A DNA stretch of 64,000 bases from Cloeon dipterum. Lineage: Eukaryota > Arthropoda > Insecta > Ephemeroptera > Baetidae. A program made the position numbers and the translations under genes. The stretch spans positions 1,488,001 to 1,552,000 of the forward strand of contig NC_088789.1 of the NCBI RefSeq assembly GCF_949628265.1. Direction: 5' to 3'. Of this stretch, positions 1 to 11,000 are shown one piece after another (the stretch's first letter is position 1; each line of letters opens with the position of its first letter). The notes below the pieces were generated by a model. The model made no database searches. It was not told the DNA's origin and saw nothing but the letters and a program-made list of their open reading frames with translations.

Positions 1-836
1 AGTAACTCCATTTTCAGAGAGGATCATAAACGGTTGAAACGTGCACGCAGACAATAAGAATGAAAGGTGGCGGGTGACTTCAACTCAAGGGAGCATTCTC
101 GATTTGACCCCGGAAGCGAGCGTGGGAATTCCATAACGCCAGCTCTTCCAGTGCGTTGGGATTTCTGAATCTCAGTCCGGAGCATGAATGACAGACCCTA
201 GTTGCAAGGACGTTTACCCAGGTAAAGAGATTTGATTGTACAGAACTGTCAAAATTGATGGAACGTTTCCAGTTGTGCACCTGATCTGCCCATCTACGAA
301 GGGATTAAAATAAAGAATAGAGGGTCGCGGGTTGACCAATGGTCATTGTAGAATGCCAGTGTTTGGTCACTTGCTTTATTCTTTTGAAATCCCTCTTGCA
401 TTTCAGGTAACAAACAGGGATTCACACTGAGATGGGGTGGGGGGAAGCCTCTAAGGGATGATTCACCTTTTCAGGTTTCCCACGGAAATTTAGAATCGTC
501 CCAAAAAGTGCCAGCATGTGTGCGGGCTGGGAACTAATTGAATTTGAGCTGTCGCAAAGATGTGACAATATTCACCAGGGAGTTTTCTGAATAGTTTTGG
601 CAGGAGGCTCTAAATAAACAAAATTCCTATGGGATTTTATGACTCAGTCTAGATGGTTTCCATGGAAAGAATTGATTTACGGGTCATTTTCAACTTTTTC
701 ATGGCTGAAAAAATGTACTTGATTTTAAAACCTGGTTTTCTCGCATTTTTCGAGACGATCGATAATACATAATTATATTAAATCTCTGCATCGCTGCGAC
801 AAGCTGAAAACGAAAATTAGAGGTTTTTGCACTCAC
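1..836 (-). other. Yorkie intron 1 (partial)
   Basis: This stretch follows the splice donor of the Yorkie first coding exon and should be intronic. I looked for the continuation of the first WW domain (NH..T..W.DPR) on the minus strand and did not find it, so the next coding exon lies off the left edge. Minus-strand 80-280 is open for 66 codons but shows no recognisable domain. No repeat family of this window was recognised here. Confidence 0.6.
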
Positions 837-1402
837 TTTAAGAAGTAGATTTGTCCCTCTGCCGTGCGGGCCTGCTCCCAGCCGGGAGGCAGGGGTCCTA
901 GGGGGTCAGGTCCGCTGTCCCCGAGGACGTCGAAACTGCGCTGTCGATGGTGGTGGGCGGCAGCGCTGGCGGTCGGCACCTGTTGGTGCGCCGAGGCGTA
1001 CGTCTGCTGCAGCGACGCCGGCGAGCTGTGCGCCCTGGGATGGCTGATCTGCAGCGGCGGCGGCGGCGCCGCTTGCGGCGCCAACTGCTGCTGTTGCTGC
1101 TGCTGCGGCGAGCCGGCGGACGCGGAGACGGTGGCGGAAGGCGAGTTGACGTTGGTGTTGCCGGCGCCGAAGGTCGAGTCGGAACTGTTCTCGCGGCTGT
1201 GCGAGATGTTGGTGCCGGAGCCGGACTTGGAGCCCTTGCCGGGCGGCTTGAAAAACGAGTCGGGCAGTTTCCTCATGCGCAGGGGCACCTGCAGCGGCCG
1301 CTGCGAGTTGGGCTTGAGCACCAGGTCGAACATGAGTTGCAGAGAGTCGTCATTTTCCATTCGCACCACCGAGGTCTTCGCTGTGTTATTGTTGTTTGCC
1401 AT
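837..1402 (-). CDS. yki: Yorkie (YAP/TAZ transcriptional coactivator), first coding exon
   Basis: Yorkie is the nuclear effector of the Hippo growth-control pathway. It binds Scalloped/TEAD on DNA and is held in the cytoplasm by 14-3-3 when Warts phosphorylates HxRxxS sites. The exon encodes 188 complete residues. Residues 20-54 match the TEAD-binding region, including PLRMRKLPDSFFKPP. Three HxRxxS sites follow: HSRENS (Ser73), HPRAHS (Ser126, followed by SPASLQQ) and HHRQRS (Ser156). They line up with human YAP Ser109, Ser127 and Ser164. A seven-glutamine run lies at 100-106. The exon ends inside WW domain 1 (LPPGWEQARTAEGQIYFL), where a GTGAGT donor splits an Asn codon after two bases. I chose the ATG at 1402 (MANNNN); an in-frame ATG at 1444 would add 14 residues. 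The rest of the gene is outside the window. Confidence 0.95.
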
Positions 1403-2794
1403 TTTTACAGCCGCGCACCGACCAATTTTGGAGGAGATGACCAACTTCAGCTCTCAGCGGCTCATGGCACTAACACAGCACTGCGGTTCTTTGCGTCCCT
1501 CCTGGACAGTCGTCCAGCCACTTGGCCGACGAGTCACACTCAGTCTCGCGCGCGCGCCGATGTTACCTGCTGCTCGTATCGCTGCTCGCCGTGTTCTGAC
1601 CAAGCACAAGCACCAGCTCAGGCAATAGAGCTAAGCCCGTAGCCGAGTTTACGCCTGCAGCACGGAGCCCGCCACTTGTTTTGTTTCTCCTCTCTCACGA
1701 CTCGCGCGCCAACTACGGAGCTACGGCCGATACAAAACTAACGAGATTTTGGTTGCTGGTGCTGGCATCTAGCGTCAGAATCTTCATTCAGATTCTGGGA
1801 CGAGTGAGAAGTTGGGGAACAGAGGAGTACGATGAGGAGTAAAAAATAATTTTATAAAATTTGTTTGTTTTAATCGTTTTAACATATTTAATTTTGACAC
1901 TTCTATCAGGATGATTGAGAAATAAATCTTGTGACGATAACCCTTAGGACGAATGACAGAAAAAGACAAATAATTGGTTTGGTGCTCGTGCGCAGTTGGC
2001 AAACACACGCGGTTCTTGTAGAAAAAGGGGGCGTGAGTCGTATTTACACTTCTTACAGGCGTTTCACAGTATGCCATTTCCCTCGTTCGAAACATTCTTT
2101 TCTAGCCGCTTGTCTCAGTGTTCGCAAAATGCCGTCTTTTTCCGGAAAATGACATGCCAGTGGTTAAAACCGGTTTTAACCGGTTGTAACCGGACGATTC
2201 CGGACTCCTAAAAATTGTTAATTTTTGTCTCACAACAATGTATTTAGCACACCGTTGTCGTCACATAATGTGCCGTCAATACCGTGAACGGTGACAAACT
2301 AAGGTAATTTTTTTTTAAATTGGAAAAAACCGGAAAGTGCCGGTTAAAACCGGCTAAAACGTTCTGGCAAAAACCGGTTTTAGCCATGCCGGTTATAACC
2401 GGCTGGCTGAAACTTTGAACACTCTTGTCTCGACATTATTGGTAAATAATTAATTTAATTTACACTTAACAGCACTCTGCGCGATGTTTAGAATGCATTG
2501 CCATGGTCAATTATCAATTATTATATTTATGACTTAAGCCGGGTGGTATTCGGTCTGGACTTGCATCAACCTGAGGTTAAGCGTGAGGTCGTTCTGAGGC
2601 CTCAGATAGTTTTCGCTTCTGTGGCCTCTGTAGTCAAGATATTAGGGTGAAATCTTCAGGGCACCACCCTGGCAATGTAAGCCGTGTGGCAGAATGAAAA
2701 TTTTTGACTACTTCAGACATAAACCTGTTTACAACCCCACATAAAGAAGTATTGAACGTATGTATACATTTATTATGTTATTGGATTTTTTCAG
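1403..2794. promoter_or_regulatory. Yorkie 5' leader/promoter region and spacer to the psq-type gene
   Basis: From 1403 to about 1760 the sequence stays GC- and CpG-rich, as expected for the 5' leader and promoter of Yorkie (minus strand). From about 1790 it turns AT-rich. It then holds the AACCGGTT foldback listed separately and, to 2794, AT-rich DNA leading to the acceptor of the next gene's start-codon exon. No TATA box or initiator could be assigned. Yorkie (-) and the psq-type gene (+) are divergent. Confidence 0.45.
2096..2430. repeat. Foldback element rich in CCGGTT/AACCGG palindromes
   Basis: Two arms (about 2110-2215 and 2319-2425) are imperfect reverse complements. Both are filled with the motifs AACCGGTTTTAACCGG, CCGGTTGTAACCGG and CCGGTTATAACCGG. 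The flanking CAGTGTTCGCAAA on the left pairs with a diverged GTTCAAAGTTTC on the right (reverse complement). I infer a small non-autonomous foldback or MITE-like element. AACCGGTT is also the core of Grainyhead/CP2 binding sites, so a regulatory role is possible. Confidence 0.6.
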
Positions 2795-2801
2795 ATGTAA
2801 T

Positions 2802-2945
2802 ATGGCGAGGAAAGGAAGAAGGAAGTTTTTTGGACGTCGAAAAAAAAAGAGATCTGCTCAACTTTCTGCAGAAAACGTTGAAAGTCTTGAGGTGTGGTAT
2901 AATATTATTTTACGATTAAAATTGTGTTATATATTAACGATATTT

Positions 2946-3015
<70 letters not shown>

Positions 3016-4148
3016 TATATAAATTAAAAATACACAATTCTGCATGTGTATTTAGATTTCAAAATACATACACTTATGACCTGCGATAATTAAAAATAGA
3101 ATATAACATTTCTCCCATTTTTTTTAATGAATTCCGTGTGAAATAAAACAGGAATTTGGAGATTCTTCACCAGCCTCCAAAATTAAAGGGTCGCCATTGA
3201 TTGAACACAGCACAAACGCAATTGAAATTTTTCTTTCGAATATATCTAATTGTTTTTAATAATTTCTAGCTGAACAAAGAGGGTGATGCTAACTCAATGG
3301 AAATCAAAGAACATCCTGAGAATGACGAAACTGATGAGAGCCAGGAAAAATTCAAGCCGGTAATTTGCAAAATAAACAGAATTAATATTAATTAAATAAA
3401 CATTAACATTTTGTAGCCTGGTGGAGAGCCAATGCAAGAGGATTTTGTGCCAGTTCTCAATGCAGATGAAGTGAAAAGTGAAATTGGAACACTGCCAGAT
3501 AAGGCAAGTATAGGGATATCGAATATTTAATTAATTATCTACATATTTTTTATTTAGAATAAGGTTGTCACTAAGAAGAAGCAAAGAAATCTGAAGTTAA
3601 AAACCTATACCACTGCTGATTTGAATAAGGCATTGGTCTGCATTGCCAACAAGGGCTGGAGCTACCGTTTGGCAGCAAAAAAGTTTGGTATTCCTTACCA
3701 AACCTTGTACAAAAGACTGAAGATGAAACAACCCAGAGGACCAGCCCCTCAAATGCCTGCTAAAGTCGAAGAAAAGCTCGTGAGATTTCTTCTTGCTGAT
3801 CCCAAAAGGACAGTCGGCGAGGCTTGCGAAGCCACAAAGCACGCGCTGGACCTGCTCGGCATTAAAACTTCTTTCACTGACAACCAACCATCAAAGTCCT
3901 GGTTCACCCGCTTTGTGAAGAGGCATCCTGAGGTCAAATTTGCATCGACCACTGCCAGGCAAGTGGATTTCCATAAAAACCGTCTGATGAAAAATTATTT
4001 GAGGTCTCACTGTCAGCCGCAAGATATTAGGCAGCGGCTTAGCCAATTTTTTTTGTGGCTAGCTTTTGATTCTCAAATAATTAAACTTAATTTTGGGTAT
4101 TTGAAAAGTGCGACCACTCGAGGTTGTTTTCATGTTGAATATAATTAA
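2802..4148 (+). CDS. psq/CENP-B-type helix-turn-helix protein (pogo/Tigger-derived), C-terminus in repeat
   Basis: Predicted DNA-binding protein of about 285 residues from exons 2802-2891, 3270-3359, 3417-3503 and 3558-4148, all phase 0. Exon 1 is very basic (MARKGRRKFFGRRKKKR), suggesting a nuclear signal. Exons 2 and 3 are acidic linkers. Exon 4 has an HTH_psq domain (TTADLNKALVCIANKG, then LAAKKFGIPYQTLYKRL) and a CENP-B-type HTH (EEKLVRFLLADP ... QPSKSWFTRFVKRHPEV), the pair found at the N-terminus of pogo/Tigger transposases. No DDE catalytic domain follows. The last ~27 codons lie in repeat family A and look non-native, so the gene may be truncated or have a captured end. Exon 3 ends with a GC donor. 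The start exon has an acceptor just upstream (TTTTTTCAG ending 2794), implying a 5' non-coding exon. An open stretch at 3153-3255 lacks a usable in-phase donor and was left out. Confidence 0.72.
2949..3012. repeat. (TA)n microsatellite
   Basis: About 32 uninterrupted TA units in intron 1 of the psq-type gene. Its apparent translation (a run of Tyr-Ile) is not coding. Confidence 0.97.
3504..3557 (+). other. GC-AG intron in the psq-type gene
   Basis: The exon ends in AAG and the intron begins GCAAGT, the classical strong GC-AG donor context; it ends TTTTTTATTTAG. At 54 nt it is short. Reading phase 0 is kept across the junction (LPDK / NKVVTKKK). Confidence 0.75.
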
Positions 4149-4530
4149 AACCATAATTTTGGGTATTTTGTTTTTCCCCAAAAATATTTTAAAGGTTGAA
4201 ATTTTCAGACAGATTTTGTGCGAAAATAGTAAATTTTAAAAAAAATTTGCTCACTAGGAGAAAAACTGGAATTTTAATGAGCTATCTGAAAACAGGCAGT
4301 TTTTGACGTTACTATCAACTGGTGAATTTAAATAAGGCCAAACACGGACCCCTTTCGAAAATCTGCAATTCTTGAAAAAATAAAATATAACTTTCAAGAC
4401 TCAAAAGTGATATTTTTTTATCTTATCAATATTGAATTTTCATAATTTTTCTCACCCTGGAAGCAATTATTTTCCTTTGCTAAAAAAGAGGGCACTTTTG
4501 GTCAAATATAAATGAAAATATTGGCTGAGA
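4066..4530 (+). repeat. Dispersed repeat family A, copy 1
   Basis: AT-rich repeat starting near GATTCTCAAATAATT and containing TTTTGGGTATTTTG, GAAATTTTCAGACA, AACTGGAATTTTAATGAGCT, TTTTTGACGTTACTATCAAC and GGGCACTTTTGGTC. The same order of landmarks occurs at 9085-9485 and, inverted, at 10925-11425. It supplies the last codons of the psq-type gene and ends just upstream of MBLAC1. No coding capacity; probably a non-autonomous element. Confidence 0.8.
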
Positions 4531-4763
4531 CCTCTAAACAATTTTACTATAATTTATTGGTGCTATGAGAGCAGACTGGCGCCAAAACTTGCTTGTGAAT
4601 ATAGTTTGTTAGTCCTTTGTTTGCACTGGATGAAAGTGTAAATTGTAAATTAGTGATTGTAAATCGTCCAAACACAGCTTTTGTTGATATTTTTATCTCA
4701 CTATTTTCCAGAGAAGAGAACGTTGACTGGCTTCTTGATTTCCCATTACCCTTGGAGCTGACA

Positions 4764-5776
4764 ATGAGTACAGGCAGCAAAGCAAAGGAACAGAAAACTA
4801 AACCACCAGCAGATCCTTGGTTCCTGGGCCCGAGTCAACTGTTGCTGAAAGAACGGCAAGAAAAGCTGGAGGAAGACAAGGCGCAGAATGTGTCCGCGGA
4901 ACCAAGTGGATTCCCGAGAGTCAAGGTGCTCAACGTTGGCTACTCCAGGGTGACGGACGAGGCGGCACAGACCATGCACGCCAACTGCACTGTCACTTTC
5001 ATCAAAGGCTGCAAATTCAACATCTTGGTGGACACCATGACCGCCTGGGATGGAGCAAAGCTGTTGGCATTGCTCGAAGGTGAACTAATTTTGTAGCTTT
5101 TTCACTTAATTTTGCCTAATTATTATTTATTGCAGGGATCCAGGTTAAACCCGAGGACATTGACTTTGTCATTTGCACCCACGGGCACTCTGATCACACT
5201 GGTTGCAACTACCTCTTCACCAACGCCGCTCATTTTTTGGGTCAAGCTGTGCAACGTGCTGAAAAATATGAAACAACGCCCCTTCAAAATGGTACGATTT
5301 TGCTATTTAAATTGTTTTTATGCATAAGATTGAACAAAATTCAGACATTCACACTCGCAAGGACTCTCAAATAAAAAACCAAAATTAAACTGCAAACCAA
5401 GAATTGCTTTATAATTTTCGCTTAATTTATTGTTTTATCTAGAATTAGTCAACAAATTTTCGTCATTTCTGATTCCGCAGGGAACGACTATGTGATTGAA
5501 CCAAGTGTGAAGGTTGTGAGCACCCCAGGACACACGATGGACAGTGTGACTGTCCTGGTCGAGACAGGCCCGGATGCCTTTGGTCTAGTTGCGGTCACTG
5601 GTGACCTATTCGAGAGAGAAGAAGACATTGTGTGTCCCGAATTGTGGCGTGATGTCGCTGGCAGTGAAAATCCAAAGCTCCAGGAGCAAAACAGGAGCAA
5701 GATTCTGCAGCAAGCGGACTACATCATCCCAGGCCATGGTCCAATGTTCAAGAATATTTACAAGAAGGACCTTTAG
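4764..5776 (+). CDS. MBLAC1: MBLAC1-like metallo-beta-lactamase domain protein
   Basis: Single-domain metallo-beta-lactamase-fold hydrolase of 255 residues, close to the usual MBLAC1 length. Human MBLAC1 is reported to act as a nuclease in histone pre-mRNA 3' processing; here function rests on family membership. Exons: 4764-5079, 5136-5291, 5481-5776, with consensus GT-AG sites and consistent phases. The metal ligands look intact: THGHSDHTGC (HxHxDH), STPGHT, TGDLFE and IIPGHGP, spread over exons 2 and 3. The N-terminus (MSTGSKAKEQKTKPPADPWF) is polar with no signal peptide, consistent with a nuclear or cytosolic protein. The frame is open upstream to an ATG at 4617, but 4764 starts the family-like sequence. 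A weak poly(A) signal (AATTAAA) lies about 60 nt after the stop. The gene is convergent with the exchanger to its right. Confidence 0.9.
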
Positions 5777-6738
5777 TGAAAAGTGACTGCCAAAAAATCC
5801 TGTAATATGATTTTGTTTTTGGTGATTGAGAAAATTAAATCTGCAGGGCATTGCTCTGAATTTAGACATCAATCTTTTATTTCTCATCGGATCAGAATTA
5901 AAATACAAAAGGCCAAATTCTGGGTTGCGATTCAATAACGCACAAATCCACCCCAAACCATGAACGGGTAACAGAAGTATGTACACAGCGTTGATTACTG
6001 CAATCTGTATTCAAATTCAAACATTAATAGCTAGGTATGCACAGAGCGCAGAAAATGAGATCTTTCTTTGTTTCAGTAAATTTGGGGGAAATACAGTGGC
6101 AGAAAATAGCTAATTGCAAAGTGCTTTAATGTTGATCAGTTGAGGTGTAAAATCCAAATCGGTGACTTGCACTTTCATATAATATGTATATTGCAATGAA
6201 AATTAACTAATCAAACTAGATAAATACAAAACTTTCAAAATTATACAACATTGTGAACTTCCTTAAATTCATCACAGAAATAACACCATAAAAGTATGCA
6301 TTTTATACAATAATAGACGGGTAAATAATGCACTAGTTTAGCGATGATGATTAGAAGTCAAAAGAGCAGAATCGTTGCACTCTAGGACAATAGGCCAATT
6401 CAAAACCAACTAGATAATCAGCTCAAACCTCAATCGATCGTAATTTTCCCGTAATGAACATCTGCTAAATTGACTTCGCGAGTCATGTTGTCAACAAGTA
6501 TCAAAATTTGAGTTCTCAATTTTTGGCAACGATCAGAGCAGTTCTTTGAAACATTTTGTGAACTGCTACATTTAGATATGAACCGTTTGTTTGTGACATT
6601 CCACCAATAATACATATTACAACTGAGATTTAACGACAAAGGCTTATCCCAGAAGGAATAATACAATATATATTAATTTCCTCCTAGCACGACAGTACAG
6701 TGCCTGGTTGTTTGCACAAAAACACTCAGAGATGAAAG

Positions 6739-7286
6739 TTCTCACGGTGAGAAGCAAAATAAATGCGGCCCTCAAATTGAGAACGCAATTTTGAGTCTCA
6801 CCGTGAGTAGCAGAACCGAATCTCACTGTGAGATCGAAGCGAAGATCTCACGGTGAGAACCAAAATGCTTGCTTCGGTCTCAACTGAGAGCGAACGTTTG
6901 GATCTCACAGTGAGATCCAAAAGTGTCTCACGGTGAGAGGCAAAATTCGGCTCTCAAATTGAGAACGCAACTTTGAGTCTCACCGTGAGCTATAGAGTAG
7001 ACCGGATCTCACTGGGAGATCCTAACGCTAGCTCTCAGTTGAGACAGAAGCGAGTTTGGTTCTAACCGTGATAACGATAAGGCCGACCACTTTCGGTTCT
7101 CACCGTGAGATCCTCACTTCGATCTCACTGTAAGATCCAAACGCTCGCTCTCAGTTGAGACCGAAGCAAGCGACCATTTTGGTTCTCACCTTCGATCTCA
7201 CTGCGAGATCCTATTCTGCTACTCACGGTGGGACTCAAATTTGCCGTTCTCAATTTGAGAGCCCATGTTGCTTCTCACCGTGAGAA
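6739..7286. repeat. Large foldback built from many short CTCAC/GTGAG palindromes
   Basis: The ends are reverse complements (TTCTCACGGTGAGAAGC at 6739, GCTTCTCACCGTGAGAA ending 7286), and pairing continues inward with mismatches and indels for over 200 nt per arm. Within each arm are repeated small palindromes: CTCACCGTGAG or CTCACGGTGAG, CTCACTGTGAG or CTCACAGTGAG, CTCAAATTGAG, and CTCAGTTGAG-like, each separated by about 15-40 nt. About twenty occur in total. No protein is encoded. I infer a non-autonomous foldback element, possibly within the exchanger's 3' UTR. Confidence 0.85.
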
Positions 7287-7701
7287 TTTCTGCTCCGATT
7301 GTGACGAGTGAGATGATAACTTCGTTTTAATTGTACACGCATGGAAACGCAAACCTGTCCCGAAAGTAAAGCTAGATTTCAGCTCCGGGCGGCCCTGGCA
7401 GCTTGACGCGGACAGCCTGAGGCCAATTTTCAGCAGTAGCAATGGACGATACACCCTGATGACCCACACAGAAATAAGGTCAATGGCAATGTGTGCACAA
7501 AGTAACCAGTCGCGCAGGCAAAAAGCACAAGATCTTAGTACGTGTAAGTAAATGCTCACCAGAAACTTTAGCAGAGGACAATGACAATGATGCAGAAGTG
7601 TGCTTGAATAGAAGAAACCACCTGATTTTACAGAAGACAAGGACAGTAATGCCAAGGTGTGTAGTGAGGGCAATTGTCGGAACATGAGAAAATGCAGAAA
7701 T

Positions 7702-7752
7702 TTACATGAAATTTTGCCCCTCAACGCTTAGCTGACTTCGAGCATCCTCAGG
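7702..7752 (-). other. Possible alternative last coding exon of the exchanger
   Basis: If the GTGAGC that follows codon PR of the last listed exon (at 8131-8136) is used as a donor, a CTGCAG acceptor at 7753-7758 joins in phase 0 to PEDARSQLSVEGQNFM and a stop. The upstream pyrimidine tract is weak. Reading through instead gives [12 protein letters not shown] and a stop at 8098. Both fit; I use read-through in the main model. Confidence 0.25.
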
Positions 7753-8097
7753 CTGCAGATGGCGCGGCATGCAAGCAAAAATTGAAAGTCAAGGTTACTT
7801 CCACCAGATAGTTTTGTGATAGAGCGAAAGCAGACGTTAAACACAGACAAAGCACAATTCCACGTGAGAACTTACGAGTATATAGTTAAGCATGAGCTAC
7901 AGTGTTAAAAGAGTCTTGAATGAGTTAGCTTCTACTGCACCGAACTTCTTAGTCAATTGAAAACAGTTCAGCATAGTTTCTGGTTGGTATTGTCTTTAGA
8001 ATGCCAATTTAACCAACAGCATGCAAATTTGAGCACAACAGGATCATTCCAACATGAAAAGATGATGGTCGACTGCATTAGTTTTGTGTGCTAATTT

Positions 8098-11000
8098 TTA
8101 CTCAATCTGAAATGTGTTATATGAGGTATGGCTCACCCGTGGCTGTCGGCTCTCAACGCCCCCCACGTTGTTCCCGTAGCCCATCTCACTGTCGTCTAAG
8201 CACATGTCTGAATCTGAATCACTCCGGTGTCTGGGAGTGCGAGGCTCCTGTAAATAAAAAGAAATTAAATCCTTAAAACAGACTCTAGTGAAGGTGAAAG
8301 CCGTTTTTTTGTATTAAAATATACAAAGTAACTTGAAACTGAAGTGTTCTGCTGTTTCGACGCCAAACATTTCGGTTTCATGCACATCAAAAAACTGATT
8401 TATATTTGTAATGCAAAAATTGCTCATACCTGAGTCAGTTGTTCCGTGGTGGTGAGTATTCTTGCGAGAGGGTTGCAACAAACGGGCAGGGTGTCCAGCA
8501 ATGTGGGCCTGGCGTGTGTGAGGAAAGGCTTCATGTACTTGACATCAAAGTCTGCCCAGATCTTAGCCATCCACGCCTTCTCGTTAGGCTTGGTCCCTTC
8601 AGCGTTGCTCGATCCAGCAGCATCACTCGCTCTTCGTCTGCTCTCTGCACTTTGTCCCAAGGCCTGAGGGAAACAAATTGTGAGTCTGGTGCCAAAACGT
8701 TTGTTGCAATAGGTGCAGAGCTATACAGAAGTAGCACCCAGCAAGAAATTTAATGGATTATTTTCCAAATTGATAATGATCCAATTTCTTGCTGAGTATT
8801 GAAAATAATTATCTGCAATTCGCATGCAGTGTAACCAAGAAGCAGTCGTGTAAATACAAATGTGCAATGAGCTTGCAGTTTGGCACATCAAAAAAACTAT
8901 TTTTTTCAAATATTTTCAACCTATACCCACTGACAACAGTGAAATTGAAAGCATTGTTTTTATTCTCTTTGCATGACAAATTTCCAGTGCTGAAGATTTT
9001 TACTAGCGAAGCAAAATCAAGCGCTTATCTGCTAATTTTGAGTCAATTTAAAGAAATAAAAAATTAATAAACTTGTAAAAAAATATAAATAAATAAAAAT
9101 ATTTTTGGGTATTATTTCCCCCCCCCCCAAAAAAAATAAAGGTTTTGTAACGGCCAGTTGAAATTTTCAGACAAATTTTAAGAGGAAAAAGAAAATTTGA
9201 GAAAAATTTGCCCCAAAGGAAGAACTGGAAATTTAATCAGCTTTCTGAGTACAGTCAGTTTTTGACGCTACTATCAACTGGTGAATTTGGGGCCTTTCAA
9301 AAATCGCGAATTTTTTAAATAACAAAAAAACTTTCAAGACTGAAAAGTCACCATTAAATTATCTAAATTTTTCTCACCCCGGAAGCAATTAATTTCCTTT
9401 GCTGAAAAAAGTGGCCGTAAAAACCGAAAAATTGGAATTAAGGGCACTTTTGATCCGCAAAGCATATGAAAATAATTGTTGATTACGATTAGGGTTTTCT
9501 TTTCATGTTATATCATTTTTTTAAATTAAAAAATCACTATTGGTCCCATTTAAACCGTTTTAGACAATGTTACGCATGGTTAAAATATCACGATTCGTTC
9601 TCATTGGATCGGAAACTCAAATAAAAATAGATAGTCGTCTAAATTTCACAATTTCATGCAGGCCAGTGTACGGTTTTGATGTGCCAATACGCAAGACCGT
9701 TAATCATTTAGTAAAATAAAATGGTAAAACACTGAAAAGCTCAAGCCCTGGTCGCACGCACAACATTGACATGCAGTCAATATCGACTTACCCCACCAGG
9801 GGCAGTTTGTTCAGTAGAGTCATAAACCTGGATGGATTGAATACGATTTAGAAACAGCGCGAAACATCTATTTAAAGATGCGAAAGATTGTTCTTATAAC
9901 AAATTGACAGCTCTAGTGCACAAGAATAGCAGAAGTCGGACTTACACTTCGGACTCCACTGTACTGCAGCATCTCGACTTCTTCCTCTACCCCAACACTA
10001 AGCAAGACAAATGAGACGTTAGCAAATAATGCCGGAAAGCCCAGCACTTACGGGATGTTGAACCAAGTGAGGAGTTGCATGGTGGAGCCACCAAAAATAA
10101 TCACAGTAACAATCACCACCAACGACGTAGCAGTGAGCATCGATTGGCGAGCTTCAGAAACGGTGTTTCGGATAGCCAAGGCAAATGCCATCGCACCTCG
10201 CAAGCCTGGAAATCCAAACGTTAAGCAGGATAAAACACGCATTGGAAGCTGAAACAAACCCGAGAAGAACAGCATGTGCTGGAAGTTGTACGAGATTTTT
10301 GGTTTTCTTCCCAGATTCAGGAGGAATGACAAGGGGTAAATGTTGGCTGCGCGACCCAAAAATGCACAGAACTGTAAACGGAGAGTTAATAGTATTCTTA
10401 GACTCAATCCAAGACACTCACAAATGCGGCCACGATGAATCCTACGTCGAAATGGTGCTTGGGGAAGGTGAACATCGACACTCCAATGTAGCAGAAAATA
10501 AAGTTTTCCGCGAGGAAGTTGAGAAGCTCAAAGAGCTTTTTCGTTCTCTTTCTCGAGTCGACCGAGAGATTATTGTACGTGTAGTGGGCCTGACACATGC
10601 CGCAGAAAAGAACAGCGACAATGCCTGAAACACAACAACTGTGCAACTCGATTTGAATGGGCTGAGGGAATAAATCACCTGTAAGCTCGGCTGCTTCTGC
10701 CATCAAAAAGGTACTGTACGACATGAGAAGGAAGAGTGCTGATTCAAGCAGGGGGAAGTCTCTGACTCTGGTAAACTTGGTCAAGTAAGCTTCAGTCAAG
10801 GAAAAATAGACACAAAGACAAAATAATGCATTTTCTAATACTTTGCCAAAAGTGAAAAAATGTCAAAAATTAAAATGTGTACAAGAAAAAATATCTTCAG
10901 GCCGGTTAAGAGGATTGATAGTGATTTTTTTTATTTTAAAAATAATATTGCATATAAATTTAAACTGACCAATTTTTTCATATTATTCTGACCATAAGTG

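Larger units (their letters stand above)
5777..8097. other. 3' regions between MBLAC1 and the exchanger
   Basis: No further gene seen. It should contain the 3' ends of both convergent genes. On the minus strand an AATAAA lies near 5877, so the exchanger's 3' UTR could run through most of this stretch. It holds the nested-palindrome foldback (6739-7286) and a possible alternative last exon (7702-7752). AT-rich 5800-6700 shows no other structure. Confidence 0.5.

Noticed and set aside
864..1642. Two long plus-strand open frames opposite Yorkie exon 1
   Set aside because: They are antisense shadows of the GC-rich Yorkie exon; the minus-strand frame carries clear YAP/Yorkie motifs.
2760..3089. 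Frame with a long Tyr-Ile run
   Set aside because: Translation of the (TA)n microsatellite inside an intron.
3153..3255. Candidate extra exon of the psq-type gene (EFGDSSPASKIK...)
   Set aside because: It has a good acceptor but no donor that keeps phase with the next exon; using the only GT gives a stop codon.
6739..7286. CRISPR-like array of regularly spaced palindromic repeats
   Set aside because: Spacing is irregular, several palindrome types alternate, the arms mirror each other and the genome is an animal's with introns. It is a foldback element.
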